Assembly: GCA_035995985.1 (NCBI GenBank)
Contig: DASYJY010000173.1
Coordinates: 1 to 9,704 of the forward strand
Reading direction: 5' to 3'
Source of the DNA: JADGNZ01 sp035995985
GTDB taxonomy: Bacteria > Acidobacteriota > Thermoanaerobaculia > Gp7-AA8
Length of the DNA stretch: 9,704 nt
The notes under the pieces were generated by a model. That model was not told the origin of the DNA, searched no databases, and saw nothing but the letters and a program-made list of their open reading frames with translations. Of this stretch, positions 7,604 through 9,704 are shown piece by piece. The translations under genes were made by a program, and so were the position numbers. Numbering within the stretch: the stretch's first letter is position 1; every line of letters begins with the position of its first letter.

Positions 7604-8926
7604 TCACGGTGCGCACGCGCAGGCCGTTAATGCCGCCGCCGGCATCGTCCGCAGCCCGCACCAATAGCCTCGCCATTTCGCTAGCGCGCCGGCGGACGCC
7701 TTCGGGGCGCCGGACGAGTAGTAGTCGAAGTACTTCGTTCGCGTCGCCGCGTCGCTGCCGATGGCCCGTTCGAGATCGGTCAGCGTCGCGTTCGTGTACG
7801 AATGCTTCGCATACGCCTCATCGAACGAATACTCGCGCGACCACGGCAGCGCGACATTCGGCAGGTGGTAGGCGGTGTAATCAGTGATCCGGCCGGCAAT
7901 GGTGACGTCGACGATCTCGAACGCCGGATTGTTTCCGAAGATCGGCGTCACAGACGGCGTGATGTGAATGAAGCGCCCACCGGCGAATCGGAATTCATCC
8001 TGATGCGTATGACCGGCGAACGATCCGAGGATCGTCTTGCGGTGTGCGGCGGTGATCTGCAGGTATTTCTGCTCGTATTCGTCTTTCCAGAACGTCTGCG
8101 TTTTCAGACTCGGACAGCTGCCGCCGTATTCGAGCGTATCGAAGACGTCGATCCCCGGCGGGATGTGGAACAGCAGCCACACGCGCTTCCCTTCGACGCG
8201 CGCCAGATCGAGCTCCGCATCGAGCCACGCCAGTTGCCGCAGGCCCGCATCGGGTCCAGGCGTGCCGCACGGATTTTTGTAATTGGTCGAGAAGAAGTTC
8301 GTATTGAGCGCGATGACGCGGACATTCTTCAGCGTGCGAACGTCGGCGTGATAGTAGCCGCCGGTCTTGAAGCGGCGATCGAATGATCGCGAGCGGACCA
8401 CCGGCTTCCAGACGTCGCGGACGTTGGCCAGGAAGACGCTGTCCGGCACGATCGCATAGTCGCCGCAATCGGAGTCGTTGTTGCCGAGCGTCGGATAGAT
8501 CGGCGTGTCCGGATACGCCTTCCGCAACGCCGCGGTGACATAGGCAATCGTCTTCGTCACGAATGCCGTATAGGCGGTCTGACTCTTGTCGGACGCGTAT
8601 TGCTGGTACGTCTCCTGGAACTTGTGCGCGAGAAAATCGCCCGAGATCAGCAAGAACGCCGGCGACGGAATCTGCTTCTTCATCTCCCCGATCGCCGATC
8701 GCAGCAGCGCATCATTGATGTCGCTCCCGTAGGTCGAGAACGACGTGGTCGTGGATGAGGCCAGGATCGCCTCCCACTCAGCCGCCGGCGCCGCCTCCAG
8801 CTTCGCCATCAGAGTCGGATCCGCGAACGGATCGAAGTGGATGTCGGAGACGGAGAGAAACTTCTCCGCCGCAGCAGAGGAGGCGAAGGCCAGGAGCAGT
8901 ACGAGGATCGCGCCGATTTTTCTCAT
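7604..8926 (-). CDS. Exported acid-sphingomyelinase-like metallophosphoesterase
   Basis: The 440-residue product starts with a typical Sec signal peptide (basic RK, hydrophobic AILVLLLAFASS, likely cleavage after AAA20). The mature part is a calcineurin-like phosphoesterase of the acid sphingomyelinase (ASM/SMPDL) type. Metal and catalytic motifs appear in order: D28-I-H30 with D32; G96-D97; G148-N-N150-D151 (the family's GNxD/E form); H254 in LFHIPPG; and G305-H306-T-H308. SVTPIFGNNPAFEI (325-338) also fits ASM-like proteins. Such enzymes cleave phosphodiesters of lipids, nucleotides or head groups outside the cytoplasm; the actual substrate is not inferable. Cysteines at 154, 220, 271 and 423 could form disulfides. 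There is no obvious Shine-Dalgarno before the ATG. A role in phospholipid or phosphate scavenging is plausible; no partner gene is visible nearby. Confidence 0.93.
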   Translation of the reverse strand: MRKIGAILVLLLAFASSAAAEKFLSVSDIHFDPFADPTLMAKLEAAPAAEWEAILASSTTTSFSTYGSDINDALLRSAIGEMKKQIPSPAFLLISGDFLAHKFQETYQQYASDKSQTAYTAFVTKTIAYVTAALRKAYPDTPIYPTLGNNDSDCGDYAIVPDSVFLANVRDVWKPVVRSRSFDRRFKTGGYYHADVRTLKNVRVIALNTNFFSTNYKNPCGTPGPDAGLRQLAWLDAELDLARVEGKRVWLLFHIPPGIDVFDTLEYGGSCPSLKTQTFWKDEYEQKYLQITAAHRKTILGSFAGHTHQDEFRFAGGRFIHITPSVTPIFGNNPAFEIVDVTIAGRITDYTAYHLPNVALPWSREYSFDEAYAKHSYTNATLTDLERAIGSDAATRTKYFDYYSSGAPKASAGALAKWRGYWCGLRTMPAAALTACACAP

Positions 8927-9077
8927 GATGAACAGAAGTATCGCTCAGCAACGATCGGTCACGAGGGAGAGTGCGCGCTCGTAACGGTGGGGTAACGCAG
9001 CTCATAGACCATGAAGAGAAGGATGTTCGGTCGTTTCGGCATACCGGAGGAGAGTGGTGGAAGGCGAGAATCCCTAC

Positions 9078-9332
9078 CTAGTCGAGGTCACCGTGGACGG
9101 CTGGGTCGTATCTGACATAGCCGTTCCACACTTCACGATGCTGAGTGATGTAGCTGCTCAGTCCTTGGCCTGCAACCGCGAGACGCTTCATTTCCTCGAC
9201 GTGACGGCGGCCTAACCTCTCCGACATGTATACGTACAGATCGCCCCGATCAAACCGGACGATGATGAAATCCGGCTGGTTCTTGAACTCCACGATGCCC
9301 GAGTTGCCGCTGAGGTTCTGATAGGGCTGCAC
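9078..9332 (-). CDS. Small KTSC-like protein, hypothetical
   Basis: An 84-residue product from a GTG at 9332. The frame continues upstream to a TTG at 9410, but that TTG sits in the loop of the tRNA terminator hairpin and the extra 26 residues are low-complexity. The conserved-looking core starts just after the GTG: QPYQNLSGNSGI, a strand (FIIVRFDRGDLYVYMS), then a helix, EMKRLAVAGQGLSSYI. This order (YxNLSGNSG, then FxxGxxYxY, then MKxLAxxGxGLxxxI) matches a widespread family of small soluble proteins with a KTSC-type fold; function is unknown and my match is by pattern memory. No ATG or clear Shine-Dalgarno precedes the GTG, so the start is uncertain. It lies downstream of tRNA-Asp in the same direction and may rely on its own promoter or read-through. 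Confidence 0.6.
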   Translation of the reverse strand: MQPYQNLSGNSGIVEFKNQPDFIIVRFDRGDLYVYMSERLGRRHVEEMKRLAVAGQGLSSYITQHREVWNGYVRYDPAVHGDLD

Positions 9333-9390
9333 GCTCGCATGAGAAGCAAGACATCCGCCGTCCGGGCCGCCGTTCCGCGATGATTGGGAA

Positions 9391-9418
9391 GAAACACGAA
9401 AGCCGCCCAAGCGGCGGC
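9391..9418 (-). terminator. Intrinsic terminator downstream of tRNA-Asp
   Basis: On the minus strand, 17 bases past the tRNA CCA end, six GC pairs (9413-9418 with 9402-9407) close a five-base loop and are followed by a T-rich run TTTCGTGTTTC (9401 down to 9391). This is a standard rho-independent layout for ending the tRNA transcript. Confidence 0.75.
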
Positions 9419-9434
9419 GAGTGAGTCACTAGTT

Positions 9435-9511
<77 letters not shown>

Positions 9512-9564
9512 GCGGTCGGAACTCGCTCGCTAACCTGTGGTGTGCAGGTGGCATTCCCGAGGAC

Positions 9565-9593
9565 GGGTAGTGTCCTAATTCAGGACACTACCC
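9565..9593. repeat. Perfect 12-bp inverted repeat with 5-base loop
   Basis: GGGTAGTGTCCT (9565-9576) and AGGACACTACCC (9582-9593) are exact reverse complements around AATTC. It lies 53 bp upstream of the tRNA-Asp 5' end. There is no T tract on either side, so a simple terminator is not obvious. It could be an operator, a repetitive palindromic element or the end of a mobile element running beyond the window; the sequence here does not decide. Confidence 0.8.
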
Positions 9594-9704
9594 CGCGCCA
9601 TTCAGAAAAAGCTGGTGTGGCTCGGCAACGCCGGCTGGCTCGAGCCGGGCTGGAAGAGCTTATTGAAGTGATGAACCAAGTGCAGGTGCTGCAGGTGATT
9701 CGTA

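Noticed and set aside
8927..9077. The 151-bp gap between the phosphodiesterase and the KTSC-like gene, including a 34-codon plus-strand frame from 9013
   Set aside because: The short frame is Arg/Gly-rich with no Shine-Dalgarno and no recognisable motif; I see no RNA gene or clear promoter.
9542..9704. An open plus-strand frame running off the window end (possible GTG at 9542 or 9617, ATG at 9671)
   Set aside because: No convincing ribosome site or recognisable protein; the earliest start would place the perfect palindrome inside coding sequence. Too little sequence to call.

Overview
The window is high-GC DNA, densely packed with genes and containing both convergent and divergent pairs. It suggests a free-living Gram-negative-type bacterium. 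The DUF1111-type cytochrome, the secreted protein ending in a TonB-C fold, the UbiA enzyme and the large multidomain envelope proteins would fit Acidobacteriota or a similar soil or sediment phylum. That placement is inference from gene style; no phylogenetic marker other than a tRNA is present.

Layout. (1) Bases 1-1061, plus strand: the 3' part of a di-heme c-type cytochrome/oxidoreductase (DUF1111), closed by a GC-rich hairpin. (2) Bases 1127-2059, plus strand: an exported protein with a novel N-terminal region and a C-terminal TonB-like domain, preceded by a strong Shine-Dalgarno sequence. (3) Bases 2070-3962, minus strand and convergent with gene 2: a fusion of a PAPS-type sulfotransferase, a GT2 glycosyltransferase and a coiled coil built from 42-bp tandem repeats. 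(4) Bases 4062-6731 and 6703-7593, plus strand and divergent from gene 3: an 889-residue membrane protein overlapping a UbiA-superfamily prenyltransferase by 29 bp. (5) Bases 7604-8926, minus strand: an exported acid-sphingomyelinase-like phosphodiesterase. (6) Bases 9078-9511, minus strand: a small KTSC-like protein and tRNA-Asp(GTC), separated by an intrinsic terminator. A perfect 12-bp inverted repeat lies upstream of the tRNA. The last 100 bases hold no gene I can support.

The most notable locus is 4062-7593. The large protein joins a GT-C-like polytopic membrane domain, a beta-sandwich-like domain with an RPDV signature, and a C-terminal alpha-toroid-like domain. That last domain carries both a QxxxGxW motif and a DTDDTA motif, hallmarks of squalene-hopene cyclase and class II terpene cyclases. 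It is translationally overlapped with a UbiA enzyme whose first Asp-rich motif is altered. Together with the divergent sulfotransferase-glycosyltransferase, the region may build or decorate a polyprenyl- or terpenoid-linked surface glycan. That pathway is inference; the motifs are directly visible.
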